A stretch of DNA of 64,000 nt, from the NCBI GenBank assembly GCA_964459305.1, contig CAYWNA010000025.1, forward strand, positions 15,329-79,328, read 5' to 3'. The translations under genes and the position numbers were made by a program. Positions 1-8,314 of the stretch are shown one piece after another. This DNA comes from CAYWNA01 sp964459305 (lineage in GTDB: Bacteria > Planctomycetota > Planctomycetia > Pirellulales > Pirellulaceae). Position 1 is the first letter of the stretch; each line of letters begins with the position of its first letter. Under the pieces are notes generated by a model that worked only from the letters and a program-made list of their open reading frames with translations, had not been told where the DNA came from and ran no database searches.

Positions 1-1
1 G

Positions 2-343
2 GAAATCCGCAGATCACAGTTCGCCATGGAGAAGGGGTTCTCGATCGACGACGAAACGCTGCCCGTTGCGGAAATCTGCGAGGCAACGACGGCCGACCGC
101 GATTTTCTGGCCAGCGAGCACACGCTGAAGCACTACCGCGACTTGTGGACCTCGCCGCTGTTTCTGACCGAAAGTCCTGATCCGGCACGATGGGCGGGCG
201 ATGAAAAGGCCATCCTCGATAAGTGCAACCAGTTGTGGCGGGAAAACCTCAAGAACTACGAGCCTCCACAATGGCCCGAAGAGAAAACTAGGGCAATGGA
301 AGACGTGCTGGCCAGGGCGAAGCGGGAGTTTTCGGTCGCCTAG
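2..343 (+). CDS. MttB-like trimethylamine/quaternary-amine methyltransferase, C-terminal fragment
   Basis: The reading frame is open to the left edge, so this is the C-terminal part of a longer protein and the internal ATG at 26 is not a real start. The visible tail (SIDDETL, then ASEHTLKHYRDLW, then a charged helical end) resembles the C-terminus of the MttB superfamily. Those enzymes demethylate trimethylamine or quaternary amines onto a corrinoid protein. The catalytic barrel and any pyrrolysine codon lie outside the window, so substrate and Pyl status cannot be judged. It sits 35 nt upstream of E1 alpha and opens the visible part of a long co-directional operon. The family call rests on remembered motifs. 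Confidence 0.7.
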   Translation, partial: EIRRSQFAMEKGFSIDDETLPVAEICEATTADRDFLASEHTLKHYRDLWTSPLFLTESPDPARWAGDEKAILDKCNQLWRENLKNYEPPQWPEEKTRAMEDVLARAKREFSVA

Positions 344-378
344 ACACGGCGGTGGAAGTATGTAAGGGAATCGAATCC

Positions 379-1359
379 ATGATCGATGTCTCCAAAGAAA
401 CCATGCTCGATATGCTGCGGGTGATGTATCTCATCCGTGGCTTCGAGTTGAAAATGCAGGATCTTTTCCAGGCAAAGGCGTTGGCCGGGGACTTCCTCGG
501 AGCCCTGCATTCTTATGAGGGCGAGGAAGCCGTTGCAGCGGGTGTTGGAGCTTGTCTGCGAAAGGACGATTACGTGTTCAGTACCCATCGTGGACATGGC
601 CATGCCATCGCCAAGGGTTTGGATTTGAACGGGATGGTCGCGGAACTGCTCGGCAAAGAAACCGGCTCCTCTCGTGGGCGGGGCGGATCCATGCATTTGT
701 TCGACCCGGAGATCGGATTGATGGGCGGCAACGGCATCGTCGGAGGTGGGCTGGTGCTGGCTCTAGGGTCGGCCTACTCCGCACTGTACCGTGGCACCGA
801 TCAAGTGACGGTCTGTTTCTTCGGCGACGGTGCGGCCAGTCAAGGCAGTTTTCACGAATCGCTGAACATGGCGGCCATCGAGAAGTATCCCATTCTCTAC
901 GTCTGCGAGAACAATATGTATGCCGCGACCACACCTGTCAGCAAGAATTGTCCACTGGAGAATATCGCCGATCGTGCCGCCGCCTTCGGCTTCCCGGGCA
1001 AGGCTGTGGATGGCAACGACGTTTTGGCCGTCTACGAGGTGGCGTCCGAAGCGATTGCCAGGGCGCGGGCCGGCGACGGGCCCACTTTGGTGGAGTGCAA
1101 GACCTACCGCCATCGCCCGCACTGCATGGCGTTTTCCGACTCCGAAGACCGCGGCACCGAAGAAATCGAAGCGTGGAAGGCCCGTGACCCCATCCCTCGG
1201 CTGGAATCGCGATTGCTGGCCGACAATGCCGCGACACGAGACCAGGTCGATCGACTACGAGCGGAAGTGCAAACATGCTTGACTGAGGCCGTCGAATTCG
1301 GAATGAACAGCGAGTTTCCCAGCCCTGAGACCGTCGCCCACGGACTCTGGGCCGATTGA
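379..1359 (+). CDS. TPP-dependent 2-oxoacid/acetoin dehydrogenase E1, alpha subunit
   Basis: A 326-aa protein with the thiamine-diphosphate motif of E1 alpha: GDGAASQGS followed about 25 residues later by CENN. Upstream stand the conserved STHRGHGHAIAKG and RGRGGSMH segments. With the beta subunit that follows, it would decarboxylate a 2-oxoacid or cleave acetoin. I chose ATG 379 (MIDVSKETML) over the in-frame ATG at 352 because family homology begins there. The beta subunit starts 16 nt downstream. No E2 or E3 gene is in the window, so the final acceptor is unknown. Pyruvate, branched-chain oxoacid and acetoin forms cannot be separated by eye. Confidence 0.88.
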   Translation: MIDVSKETMLDMLRVMYLIRGFELKMQDLFQAKALAGDFLGALHSYEGEEAVAAGVGACLRKDDYVFSTHRGHGHAIAKGLDLNGMVAELLGKETGSSRGRGGSMHLFDPEIGLMGGNGIVGGGLVLALGSAYSALYRGTDQVTVCFFGDGAASQGSFHESLNMAAIEKYPILYVCENNMYAATTPVSKNCPLENIADRAAAFGFPGKAVDGNDVLAVYEVASEAIARARAGDGPTLVECKTYRHRPHCMAFSDSEDRGTEEIEAWKARDPIPRLESRLLADNAATRDQVDRLRAEVQTCLTEAVEFGMNSEFPSPETVAHGLWAD

Positions 1360-1375
1360 GTAAGGACAGACATCG

Positions 1376-2359
1376 ATGCCAACATTGAGACTCCCGGCGG
1401 CCATGTGCCAAGCCTTTGACGAGGAACTTCAGAGGGACGATCGCGTCTGTCTGTTCGGGGAAGACGTAGGAGCGTTTGGCGGGGTATTTAGCACATCGGG
1501 TTCGTTGCAGCAGAAGTACGGCAAACGCCGCGTGTTCGACACACCTTTGTCGGAAGCAGCCATCATCGGCACTGCCGTTGGCGCGGCCATGAGCGGCTTG
1601 CGGCCTGTGGCCGAGATTATGTACGTCGATTTCATGACCGTGGGCATGGACCCATTGATCAACCAAGCGGCCAAGCTGCGGTACATGTCGGGCGGTCAGT
1701 TGACGCTTCCGCTGGTTGTTTTCACACAGTGTGGTGGAGGCACGTCGGAGGCGGCCCAGCATTCGCAATGCCTAGAAGCATGGTTTGTGCACACACCGGG
1801 GTTGAAGGTCGCCATGCCCGCCACCGTCTACGACGCCAAGGGACTCTTGAAGGCATCGATCCGCGACGACAATCCCGTCGTCTTCATCTGGCACAAGTTA
1901 CTTTATGACTTGGAGGAGGATATTCCCGACGGTGAATGCTTGGTTCCACTCGGCCAGGCGGCCGTTCGTCGCGGCGGGACCGACGTGACGCTGGTGGCCA
2001 CTTCATTGATGGTTCGTCGGGCGATGTCCGCCGCCGAGCAACTCTTCGGCGAAGTCAGTATCGAAGTGATCGACCCGCGGACTCTCGTCCCGCTGGACAT
2101 AGATACTATCCTGGCCTCTGTAGCCAAGACCGGACGACTGCTGGTGGTTCACGAGGCTCCCGTCTGTGGCGGCATCGGGGGCGAGATTGTCCGACAGGTC
2201 GCCGAGAATGCCTTCGATCGATTGAGCGGTCCCCCGGTGGTTCTGGGTGGAGCCAACCTGCCGATGCCCTTCACCCAGGTGCTCGAAAGTGCCTGCATCC
2301 CGCAGGAAGAGGATATCGTTCGCGCCGCGAGGAAAATGGTAAAGTCGCAGGATGGCTGA
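1376..2359 (+). CDS. TPP-dependent 2-oxoacid/acetoin dehydrogenase E1, beta subunit
   Basis: A 327-aa transketolase-like beta subunit. Recognisable family segments are LFGEDVGAFGGVF near residue 25, the DTPLSEAAIIGTAVGAA stretch, AEIMYVDFMTVGMDPLINQAAK, and the C-terminal domain with VIDPRTLVPLD and VVHEAPVCGGIGGEI. It pairs with the alpha subunit encoded just upstream as an alpha2-beta2 E1. The ATG at 1376 is preceded by AAGGA at 1362-1366. Its stop overlaps the first codons of the next gene, which suggests translational coupling. Pairing with alpha is certain in kind; the substrate is not. Confidence 0.88.
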   Translation: MPTLRLPAAMCQAFDEELQRDDRVCLFGEDVGAFGGVFSTSGSLQQKYGKRRVFDTPLSEAAIIGTAVGAAMSGLRPVAEIMYVDFMTVGMDPLINQAAKLRYMSGGQLTLPLVVFTQCGGGTSEAAQHSQCLEAWFVHTPGLKVAMPATVYDAKGLLKASIRDDNPVVFIWHKLLYDLEEDIPDGECLVPLGQAAVRRGGTDVTLVATSLMVRRAMSAAEQLFGEVSIEVIDPRTLVPLDIDTILASVAKTGRLLVVHEAPVCGGIGGEIVRQVAENAFDRLSGPPVVLGGANLPMPFTQVLESACIPQEEDIVRAARKMVKSQDG

Positions 2360-3041
2360 TCTCATGAAACCTAAAGAGACTTACGACTGTCACTACATCG
2401 CTCAGCCGATCAAGATCGACGGCGTGCCAAACGAGCCCCAGTGGCAGCGGGCGGACCTGGTAGACTTCAGGATCCCCGTTGCCCTGGAAAAACCGCTGAG
2501 CAAGACCGAGGGCCGGCTGCTGTGGGACGAACACTACCTTTACGTCGCTTTCAAGGCTTACGACAAAGACATCTATAGTTATCTTACCGAACGGGATTCC
2601 CCTACATGCCACGAGGACGTGTTGGAGGTATTCCTCAAGACGCATCCGAAGGAAGAGCCCTACTACAACTTCGAAATCAACGCCTTGAACACCGTGTACG
2701 ACGCGTTCAACGTGAAGAGAAATGCCGGCGGACCAGACCATCACCGCTGGAGCCGGTGGAATTGCCAGGGGCTCAAATCGGCAGTGGTAATCAAAGGAAC
2801 CTTGAACAACTGCGAAGACATCGACGAATACTGGCAGCTCGAGGTGGCCATCCCCTTCGGCGGTCTGTCCACGCTCGAAGGCCGGCCACCGGTTGCCGGA
2901 GACGAATGGTCGTTCCACCTGGCACGCTACGACTACTCCGTCTATTTGCCTGACGGCGTCGAGCTGTCTTCTTGTGCTCCATTGTCAGAGGTTGATTTCC
3001 ATCGCTACGAAGACTGGATCACGTTGCGGTTTGTGCGTTAG
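2352..3041 (+). CDS. CBM9-like carbohydrate-binding domain protein, no signal peptide
   Basis: A 229-aa protein that reads as one family-9-type carbohydrate-binding fold. The opening IKIDGVPNEPQWQRAD matches the usual IDG..ddW.w start. It is followed by LLWDEHYLYVAFKAYDKDI, EVFLKTHP...YYNFEINA and a terminal YWQLEVAIPF strand. No export signal is visible, which is unusual for this domain. The start at 2352 overlaps the E1 beta gene by 8 nt; a second ATG at 2364 (MKPKETYDC) is also possible. Its place among metabolic genes suggests a ligand-binding or accessory role, but nothing in the sequence names the ligand. Confidence 0.72.
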   Translation: MADLMKPKETYDCHYIAQPIKIDGVPNEPQWQRADLVDFRIPVALEKPLSKTEGRLLWDEHYLYVAFKAYDKDIYSYLTERDSPTCHEDVLEVFLKTHPKEEPYYNFEINALNTVYDAFNVKRNAGGPDHHRWSRWNCQGLKSAVVIKGTLNNCEDIDEYWQLEVAIPFGGLSTLEGRPPVAGDEWSFHLARYDYSVYLPDGVELSSCAPLSEVDFHRYEDWITLRFVR

Positions 3042-3086
3042 AACGGGACGAGAGTGGAGGGACCGCGGATTAGAGAGGTAATAGCC

Positions 3087-4469
3087 ATGTCCCAAACGCA
3101 GTGGACGGACGAGGAAAAAGCGCAACTGCTGGACGACGCGGTGAAGTACATCATCCCGCATTTTGCCAGCAACGAGAACCTTGCACGGGGGCCGAAGATC
3201 TTTGCTCGAGGTGAAGGTTGCTACGTCTATGATCTAGACGGCAAGAAGTACTTCGATTCCTTTGCCACTCTCTTGACCACCGTCTGCGGCCACGGCCGGC
3301 CTGAGGTGACCCAGGTGGTCAAGGAGCAGATGGAAACGCTGGAGTTCTTTCCCAACTACGTCGACGCCTTCACCGTACCGTTGGTGGAACTTGCCAGAAA
3401 GCTGGCGGAGATCATGCCGGGTGATTTGTCGGTGAGCTTCTTCGTCAACAGCGGCTCGGAAGCCAACGAGACCGCACTGAAAATGGCCCGGCAGTACCAC
3501 GTCGAACGAGGCGAGCGGCACCGGTTCAAGTTCATCGGGCGCAGAGACTCCTATCACGCTACTACGTTGGGCGGCTCGTCGGTGACCGGGCTGACATGGT
3601 TTCGGGAGTACTTCGAACCGCTCCTGCCAGGCTGCATCTTTGCGCCGGCCGCGCGCGACCACGAGCGGCCCGAAGGCATGAGTTCGGCCGACTACGGAAA
3701 GCAGTGTCTCGATGAGCTGGAGAAGTTGATCGTGTTCGAGGATCCGCGGACCATTGCCGCGATGATCATGGATCCCCTGCCGGGATCGAACACCGGCTAT
3801 CCCCTGCCGCCCGAAGGCTATTTGGAAGGCGTCCGCCAGTTGTGCGACAAGCACGGGATCCTCCTTATCTTCGACGAGGTTCAAACCGGCTTCGGTAAGA
3901 CCGGAAAATGGTTTTTCTGCGAGCACTACGGCGTGGTGCCCGACATCATGACCATTGGCAAAGGCTTCACCGGCGGCTTCATCCCACTGGGTGCCGCCGT
4001 GACGACGCCGAAGATCGCCGACCAGTTCCGCAAGGGGCCGGGATCTGAGCTGCGAAGCGGGAGCACCTACGGTGGGCACACGGTGGCGTGCGCGGCCACA
4101 CTGGCCAATATCGCGATCATCGAACGGGAAGACCTAGTCGAGCACGCCGCCGAGATGGGGGCCTACCTTGAGGAGAAGCTGCACACGCTTTCTCAGAAGC
4201 ACGCCATCATCGGGCACGCCCGAGGCATCGGGCTATTGTGGGCCATCTACCTGGTGGCCGACCGTGCGACCGGAAAGCCGCTGGACCCCGAGTTGGGCGT
4301 CGGAACGTGGATTCAAGACTGGTGCTATCGGAATGGCATGATCCTGCGCAACAACGGCGAGATCCTCGTCCTGGCGCCCTCATTGATTATCACCAGAGAG
4401 GAAATCGACATGGTCGTCGACTTGATCGACCAAGCGTTGGCAGCCGCCACGCTGGAATTCAAGTTGTGA
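3087..4469 (+). CDS. Class III PLP-dependent aminotransferase
   Basis: A 460-aa class III (omega-type) aminotransferase. It has the cofactor-site segment FFVNSGSEANETALKMAR, the IFDEVQTGFGKTGKWF segment whose Asp contacts the pyridine nitrogen, and the PLP lysine in MTIGKGFTGGFIPLGA. Length is normal. ATG 3087 is chosen because AGAGGTA lies just upstream; the longer frame from 3054 has no support. Relatives move amino groups from omega-amino acids, beta-alanine, taurine or diamines to 2-oxoacids. In this operon it could feed a 2-oxo product to the E1 proteins, which is inference. Confidence 0.9.
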   Translation: MSQTQWTDEEKAQLLDDAVKYIIPHFASNENLARGPKIFARGEGCYVYDLDGKKYFDSFATLLTTVCGHGRPEVTQVVKEQMETLEFFPNYVDAFTVPLVELARKLAEIMPGDLSVSFFVNSGSEANETALKMARQYHVERGERHRFKFIGRRDSYHATTLGGSSVTGLTWFREYFEPLLPGCIFAPAARDHERPEGMSSADYGKQCLDELEKLIVFEDPRTIAAMIMDPLPGSNTGYPLPPEGYLEGVRQLCDKHGILLIFDEVQTGFGKTGKWFFCEHYGVVPDIMTIGKGFTGGFIPLGAAVTTPKIADQFRKGPGSELRSGSTYGGHTVACAATLANIAIIEREDLVEHAAEMGAYLEEKLHTLSQKHAIIGHARGIGLLWAIYLVADRATGKPLDPELGVGTWIQDWCYRNGMILRNNGEILVLAPSLIITREEIDMVVDLIDQALAAATLEFKL

Positions 4470-4496
4470 GTGCGAGAGACCGGAATAGATGTCCCT

Positions 4497-4546
4497 GTAG
4501 GACGGCTCTCCAGAGCCGTCTGAACGGGTCGGGAGACCCGTTCTAC
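4497..4546. repeat. GTAG...CTAC-bounded double hairpin (REP-like)
   Basis: Two back-to-back hairpins: GACGGCTCT-cc-AGAGCCGTC at 4501-4520 and AACGGGT-cgggag-ACCCGTT at 4523-4542. The whole is bracketed by GTAG at 4497-4500 and CTAC at 4543-4546. It occupies the gap between the class III aminotransferase stop and the UroD-family start. The boundary tetranucleotides recall REP elements. It might also dampen transcription between the two genes. Confidence 0.7.
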
Positions 4547-4579
4547 GTTTCCTCCTATGTTGGCTACAGGAGCAACAGC

Positions 4580-5656
4580 ATGAATTCGCAGGAGCGGATG
4601 GCCGCCGTCCTTGAACATCGACTGCCCGACCGAGTTCCTCTGGCAGAGCTTTGGATCGATCCCGGCATGGTGGAGGCCGTCCATCCAGGCGGCGACTGGA
4701 ACGACCTGATCGAACACCTCGACATGGACGTCGTCACGGTCCCCACCATGATTTATGAAGATCACGAAGTCGAATGGGTGGATCGTCAGGAACGTATCTT
4801 CCGGGATAAATGGGGCGCCCTGCAGATCAGTCTGCAGGGCGGCGTCCCCGTACCCATGAAGCCGCCGCGCGTCGAGACCAAAGAGGATCTGGCCTCGTAC
4901 AAACCGCCCGACCCGGCCGAGTCGCCGGTGATCGAAAAGATCCGCAGGCTCAAAGAAAAGTACCCCAACGGAGAGAAAGCGATTTGTTGCGTGGGCGAAT
5001 CGGGCTGGGCGCCGGCGGTGTTCTTGCGGGGCGGCCTGGAGAACCTGCTGTTGGACTTTGCCCTGCGGCCCGACTTCGTCAAGGATCTGATGAAGATCGG
5101 GACGGAATACTACAGCGAGCTGTTCCGGCTCGTGGTGCTTGCCGGAGCGGACATCGTGCTATTGGGCGACGATTACTCGGACAAGAATGGCCCGATGATG
5201 TCGCCCAAGCAGTTCGCCGAACTCATCTTGCCGTCCGACGCTGCGGTGGTCTCCGCAATCAAAAGTGCTGGGGCCTACTGCATCAAGCACACCGACGGCG
5301 ACATCCGCATGATCATGGACATGCTGGTGGGTACGGGCCTGGATTGCCTGGGCCCGTTGGAGCCCGTCGTCGGCATGGAACTGGCTCCTATTATCGAGCG
5401 GTATACCGGCAAGATCACCGTGATGGGCAACATCAACATTGATTTGCTATCTCGCGGTTCCGAAGAAGACGTGGTCAGGGAGGTGAAACGAACGCTGGCC
5501 ACCGTGTCAGCCACCGGACCACACATCATGTCATCGGCCAACACGATTACCTCGTCCGTCAAACCGCAAAACTTCCTGGCCATGATCAACACAACAAAGG
5601 AATTCGGGCAGTATCCAATCGATACGGACCGATTGATGGCCGAAGCCGAGCTGTGA
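4580..5656 (+). CDS. Uroporphyrinogen-decarboxylase-fold protein (UroD/MtaA superfamily)
   Basis: A 358-aa protein of the UroD fold. The ATG at 4580 has AGGAG at 4568-4572, and the N-terminus reads MNSQERMAAVLEHRLPDRVPL, typical of UroD-family corrinoid methyltransferases and their relatives. In MtaA/MtbA/CmuA a zinc-binding HxC precedes a distal Cys. Here the corresponding segment reads IKHTDGD, keeping His but not Cys, so a zinc methyltransferase role is not assured. Neighbouring an MttB-like gene, it could carry methyl groups onward or act as a decarboxylase-fold enzyme of unknown substrate. It is unlikely to be heme-pathway HemE given this operon. Confidence 0.78.
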   Translation: MNSQERMAAVLEHRLPDRVPLAELWIDPGMVEAVHPGGDWNDLIEHLDMDVVTVPTMIYEDHEVEWVDRQERIFRDKWGALQISLQGGVPVPMKPPRVETKEDLASYKPPDPAESPVIEKIRRLKEKYPNGEKAICCVGESGWAPAVFLRGGLENLLLDFALRPDFVKDLMKIGTEYYSELFRLVVLAGADIVLLGDDYSDKNGPMMSPKQFAELILPSDAAVVSAIKSAGAYCIKHTDGDIRMIMDMLVGTGLDCLGPLEPVVGMELAPIIERYTGKITVMGNINIDLLSRGSEEDVVREVKRTLATVSATGPHIMSSANTITSSVKPQNFLAMINTTKEFGQYPIDTDRLMAEAEL

Positions 5657-5665
5657 GAGAGACAC

Positions 5666-6442
5666 ATGGGACGTCTTGAAAACAAGATCGCCGTGATCAC
5701 CGGCGCGGGCCGCGGGATCGGACTCGCCGGCGCCGCGGCTTTCGTGCGGGAGGGAGCTAAGGTCGTCATCGCCGAAATCGACGAGCGTTCCGGACATCGT
5801 GCGGAAGCGGCCCTTCGTGAACGCGGAGGCGAAGCGACCTTTATTCAAACCGATTGTTCTGATCCGGCCGAGGTGAAACGGCTGATGGCCAGAGCTCGCG
5901 AGCTCTACGGCGGTCTGCACGTGCTGTACAACAACGCCTCGATCTTCTTGGACAAGGACGATGGGCGGGTAACCGAACTGGCTGAAGAAACGTGGGAACG
6001 CGTGCTTCGCGTCAATCTGGACAGCGTGTTCCTTTGTTCGAAGTACGCCATTCCGTTGATCGTTGACAGCGGCGGCGGATCGGTGATCAACACCGGCTCC
6101 AGTGCCAGCGTGATGGGCATCCCGGGCTGCGACGCCTACACGGCCACCAAGGGTGCCACCGTGTCGATGACCCGGTCCATGGCGGTTGAGTACGGCCCCC
6201 AAGGTGTTCGCGTCAACTGCATCTGTCCGGCCGGCGTGGAAACCGAGATGGTCAAGGCCAGCAGCGTGAACAATCCCGACTTCGACGCCGATTTCTTCTT
6301 CGCCCGCGCTCCCTTGCGCCGGTTTGGGACGCCAGAAGAAATCGCCAACCTGGCGGTCTTCCTGGCCTCCGACGAATCATCTTATGTCAACGGCGCGATC
6401 GTCCGGGCGGACGGTGGAATTACGATTGCACCAATCTCTTGA
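5666..6442 (+). CDS. Short-chain dehydrogenase/reductase
   Basis: A 258-aa classical SDR. It has the NAD(P)-binding TGAGRGIG at residues 12-19, the NNAS motif, catalytic Ser in NTGSSASVMG and YTATK for Tyr and Lys. The C-terminal segment SSYVNGAIVRADGG is typical. An acidic EID after the second strand favours NAD(H). It starts 9 nt after the UroD-fold gene, so co-translation is likely. It probably oxidises an alcohol intermediate of the operon's pathway; the substrate cannot be read. Confidence 0.9.
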   Translation: MGRLENKIAVITGAGRGIGLAGAAAFVREGAKVVIAEIDERSGHRAEAALRERGGEATFIQTDCSDPAEVKRLMARARELYGGLHVLYNNASIFLDKDDGRVTELAEETWERVLRVNLDSVFLCSKYAIPLIVDSGGGSVINTGSSASVMGIPGCDAYTATKGATVSMTRSMAVEYGPQGVRVNCICPAGVETEMVKASSVNNPDFDADFFFARAPLRRFGTPEEIANLAVFLASDESSYVNGAIVRADGGITIAPIS

Positions 6443-6451
6443 GAAAAGGAG

Positions 6452-6536
6452 TTGAGCGAAAAGGGGACAGGTCCAATTTGCCGGGACGGCCCGAAGGGTG
6501 CTTCGCACAAATTGGACCTGTCCTCTTTTCGCTCAA
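6452..6536. repeat. Palindromic repeat family A, copy 1 (intergenic)
   Basis: A 29-nt arm (6452-6480) and its near-perfect inverse (6508-6536, one mismatch in the stem) flank a 27-nt loop that begins CCGGGACGGCCC and ends GCTTCGCA. The core arm GGGGACAGGTCCAATTTG recurs at 8052 and 11084 with the same orientation and the same 27-nt loop size. The outermost stem bases here are TTGAGCG/CGCTCAA, unlike the other copies. It lies between the SDR and the symporter. Confidence 0.92.
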
Positions 6537-6551
6537 GTGGGAATTCAACCC

Positions 6552-8153
6552 ATGACTCTGGAAACCATCGACTGGATCATCATTGCGATCTACCTCGTCG
6601 GATGCATCGCGGCCGGTGTGTGGATGAAGCGGTACGTTCGTGGTGTGACCGACTTTGCCGTGGCCGGACGAGAGATGGATCTGAACTTGGGCATCGCCTC
6701 GCTGGCTGCGACCGAGTTGGGGATCGTCACGGTGATGTACACCGCCCAAATGGGATTCACCAAAGGTATGGCCGGCGCAATTCCGGGGGTACTCTTCTGC
6801 CTGGCGATGCTGGTCGTGGGAATTACCGGCTTCGTGATCATGCCGCTGCGCAACGCTGGGGTCATTACCATTCCCGAGCTTTTCGAGAAACGCTTTGGAA
6901 ATGGCGTGCGCTGGTTGGCGGGATTGGTAGTCGTGGTCGGCGGCGTGCTGAACATGGGCATCTTCCTGCGGCTCGGAGGCGAGTTCCTGGTGCACGTTAC
7001 AGGTCTTGATTCCCGGTATCTTGAGGCGACCATGACGGTCCTGCTGGTAATCGTCCTTATCTATACTGTCTTGGGCGGCATGCTCTCCGTACTGGTGACC
7101 GACTACATCCAGTTCTTGGTCATGGGGCTGGGAATCGTCGTCACATCGGTGATAGTGATCTGGAACGTCGGCTGGCTGGATCTGATCTCCGGGCTGTGGC
7201 AGGCGCACCAGTCGGGCGCGACTCTGGTCGAGGTAAGCACTACGGGAGGAACACCCGACAAGAACCTCACCATGGCCGACCCCTTCAATCCGTTCGCCAG
7301 CATCGGCTGGGACTGGATCGCTTGGCAGTCACTGGTGATGATCGCGGGAGTGACAACCTGGCAGCCGATGATCGCACGGGTGCTGAGCGCAAAGAACTCG
7401 CAGGTTGCCAGGAAGGTCTATCGGCGGAGCTGTTTCTTTTTCGTCGGTCGATTCGCGCTTCCCGGCCTGTGGGGTGCCGCGGCATTCTTGTACTTCTACT
7501 CCATTGGCGGACTGCCGGAAGGAGTCACCAGTCTGACGGCCATGCCGACCTATCTGAAGACGATTGTGCCGACTGGCATCATCGGCCTCTTGATCGCGGC
7601 AATGCTCGCCGCCGAGATGTCCACCGACAGTGGCTATCTCTTGACCTGGGCGACGGTGATCTACAACGACTTGGTTACCCCCTGCCTGCGGCGACCGCTT
7701 TCGGCCACGGCCAACTTGCTGACCGTCCGCTCGCTCGTGGTCGCGATTGGCGTGTTCCTGATGCTCTACGGACTCTGGTACGAGATTCCCGGCACAGCGT
7801 GGGACTATCTCACGCTCACCGGCACCATTTTCGAAGCAGGCGTGTTCACACTGCTAGTGGCTGCGCTCTATTGGCGCCACGCCAACCGCTGGGGAGCTTT
7901 TGCGGCCCTTGTCTTGGGCGCCGTGGCTCCGCTTACGTCTGTTTTCGTCAATTCCGACGGCGTGGAACGGATTCCCGCTGCGGTCGCCGGCCTTTCAGGA
8001 TTCGGAATGGCGTTTGCAGGCATGATCGTCGGCTCGTTCGTGGGCCGGAGATGGGGAAAGGGGACAGGTCCAATTTGCCGAGACGGCCCGGAGGGTGCTT
8101 CGCACAAATTGGACCTGTCCCCTTTTCCCATCGACGAGGAGAACAAACAATGA
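6552..8153 (+). CDS. Sodium:solute symporter (SSS family)
   Basis: A 533-aa polytopic membrane protein with about a dozen hydrophobic segments. The SSS-type sodium-site helix is visible in AAEMSTDSGYLLTWATVIYNDL, and the first helix is IIIAIYLVGCIAAGVW. ATG 6552 is chosen because the longer frame runs through repeat copy 1. The last about 30 residues after the final helix (VGRRWG) are encoded by palindromic repeat copy 2, giving an odd tail KGTGPICRDGPEG...LDLSPF. Its stop overlaps the start of a small membrane protein gene by ATGA. It probably imports the operon's substrate; the solute is unknown. Confidence 0.9.
   Translation: MTLETIDWIIIAIYLVGCIAAGVWMKRYVRGVTDFAVAGREMDLNLGIASLAATELGIVTVMYTAQMGFTKGMAGAIPGVLFCLAMLVVGITGFVIMPLRNAGVITIPELFEKRFGNGVRWLAGLVVVVGGVLNMGIFLRLGGEFLVHVTGLDSRYLEATMTVLLVIVLIYTVLGGMLSVLVTDYIQFLVMGLGIVVTSVIVIWNVGWLDLISGLWQAHQSGATLVEVSTTGGTPDKNLTMADPFNPFASIGWDWIAWQSLVMIAGVTTWQPMIARVLSAKNSQVARKVYRRSCFFFVGRFALPGLWGAAAFLYFYSIGGLPEGVTSLTAMPTYLKTIVPTGIIGLLIAAMLAAEMSTDSGYLLTWATVIYNDLVTPCLRRPLSATANLLTVRSLVVAIGVFLMLYGLWYEIPGTAWDYLTLTGTIFEAGVFTLLVAALYWRHANRWGAFAALVLGAVAPLTSVFVNSDGVERIPAAVAGLSGFGMAFAGMIVGSFVGRRWGKGTGPICRDGPEGASHKLDLSPFPIDEENKQ
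8052..8130. repeat. Palindromic repeat family A, copy 2, inside the symporter gene
   Basis: Arms at 8052-8077 and 8105-8130 (26 nt each, one mismatch) flank a 27-nt loop at 8078-8104. The core is the same as copies 1 and 3, but the outer stem bases are TGGG/CCCA. The element is translated in frame as the symporter's C-terminal tail, with the stop 20 nt beyond it. Confidence 0.92.
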
Positions 8154-8314
8154 AAGACCTATTCATCTGGTTCTGGTCTGCGATGGTCTTCCTGTCGATC
8201 GTCTGGTATGCGGCCCTGATTTTCTATGTGGGGATCAAGGGCGGGTACGAGATCCTGCAAATGACGCGAGCGTTGTCCGACAGGGCGAAAGGAGAGGATG
8301 GTGCCAGACAATAA
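8150..8314 (+). CDS. Small single-pass membrane protein, symporter partner
   Basis: A 54-aa protein, MKDLFIWFWSAMVFLSIVWY followed by further hydrophobic residues, then a charged tail. It has one clear transmembrane segment at about residues 5-30. The start overlaps the symporter stop (ATGA) and GAGGAG at 8135-8140 serves as ribosome binding site. The stop lies inside the next gene. Position and size suggest an accessory subunit of the symporter, as with small partners of other SSS transporters. No family name can be given from memory. Confidence 0.72.
   Translation: MKDLFIWFWSAMVFLSIVWYAALIFYVGIKGGYEILQMTRALSDRAKGEDGARQ

Noticed and set aside
4580..5656. HemE, the heme-pathway uroporphyrinogen decarboxylase
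   Set aside because: The N-terminus and operon context fit the catabolic UroD-superfamily branch, with no other heme gene nearby.
6452..6551. Repeat copy 1 as a translated N-terminal extension of the symporter
   Set aside because: A good start at 6552 gives the normal SSS N-terminus and the extension is only the repeat read through.
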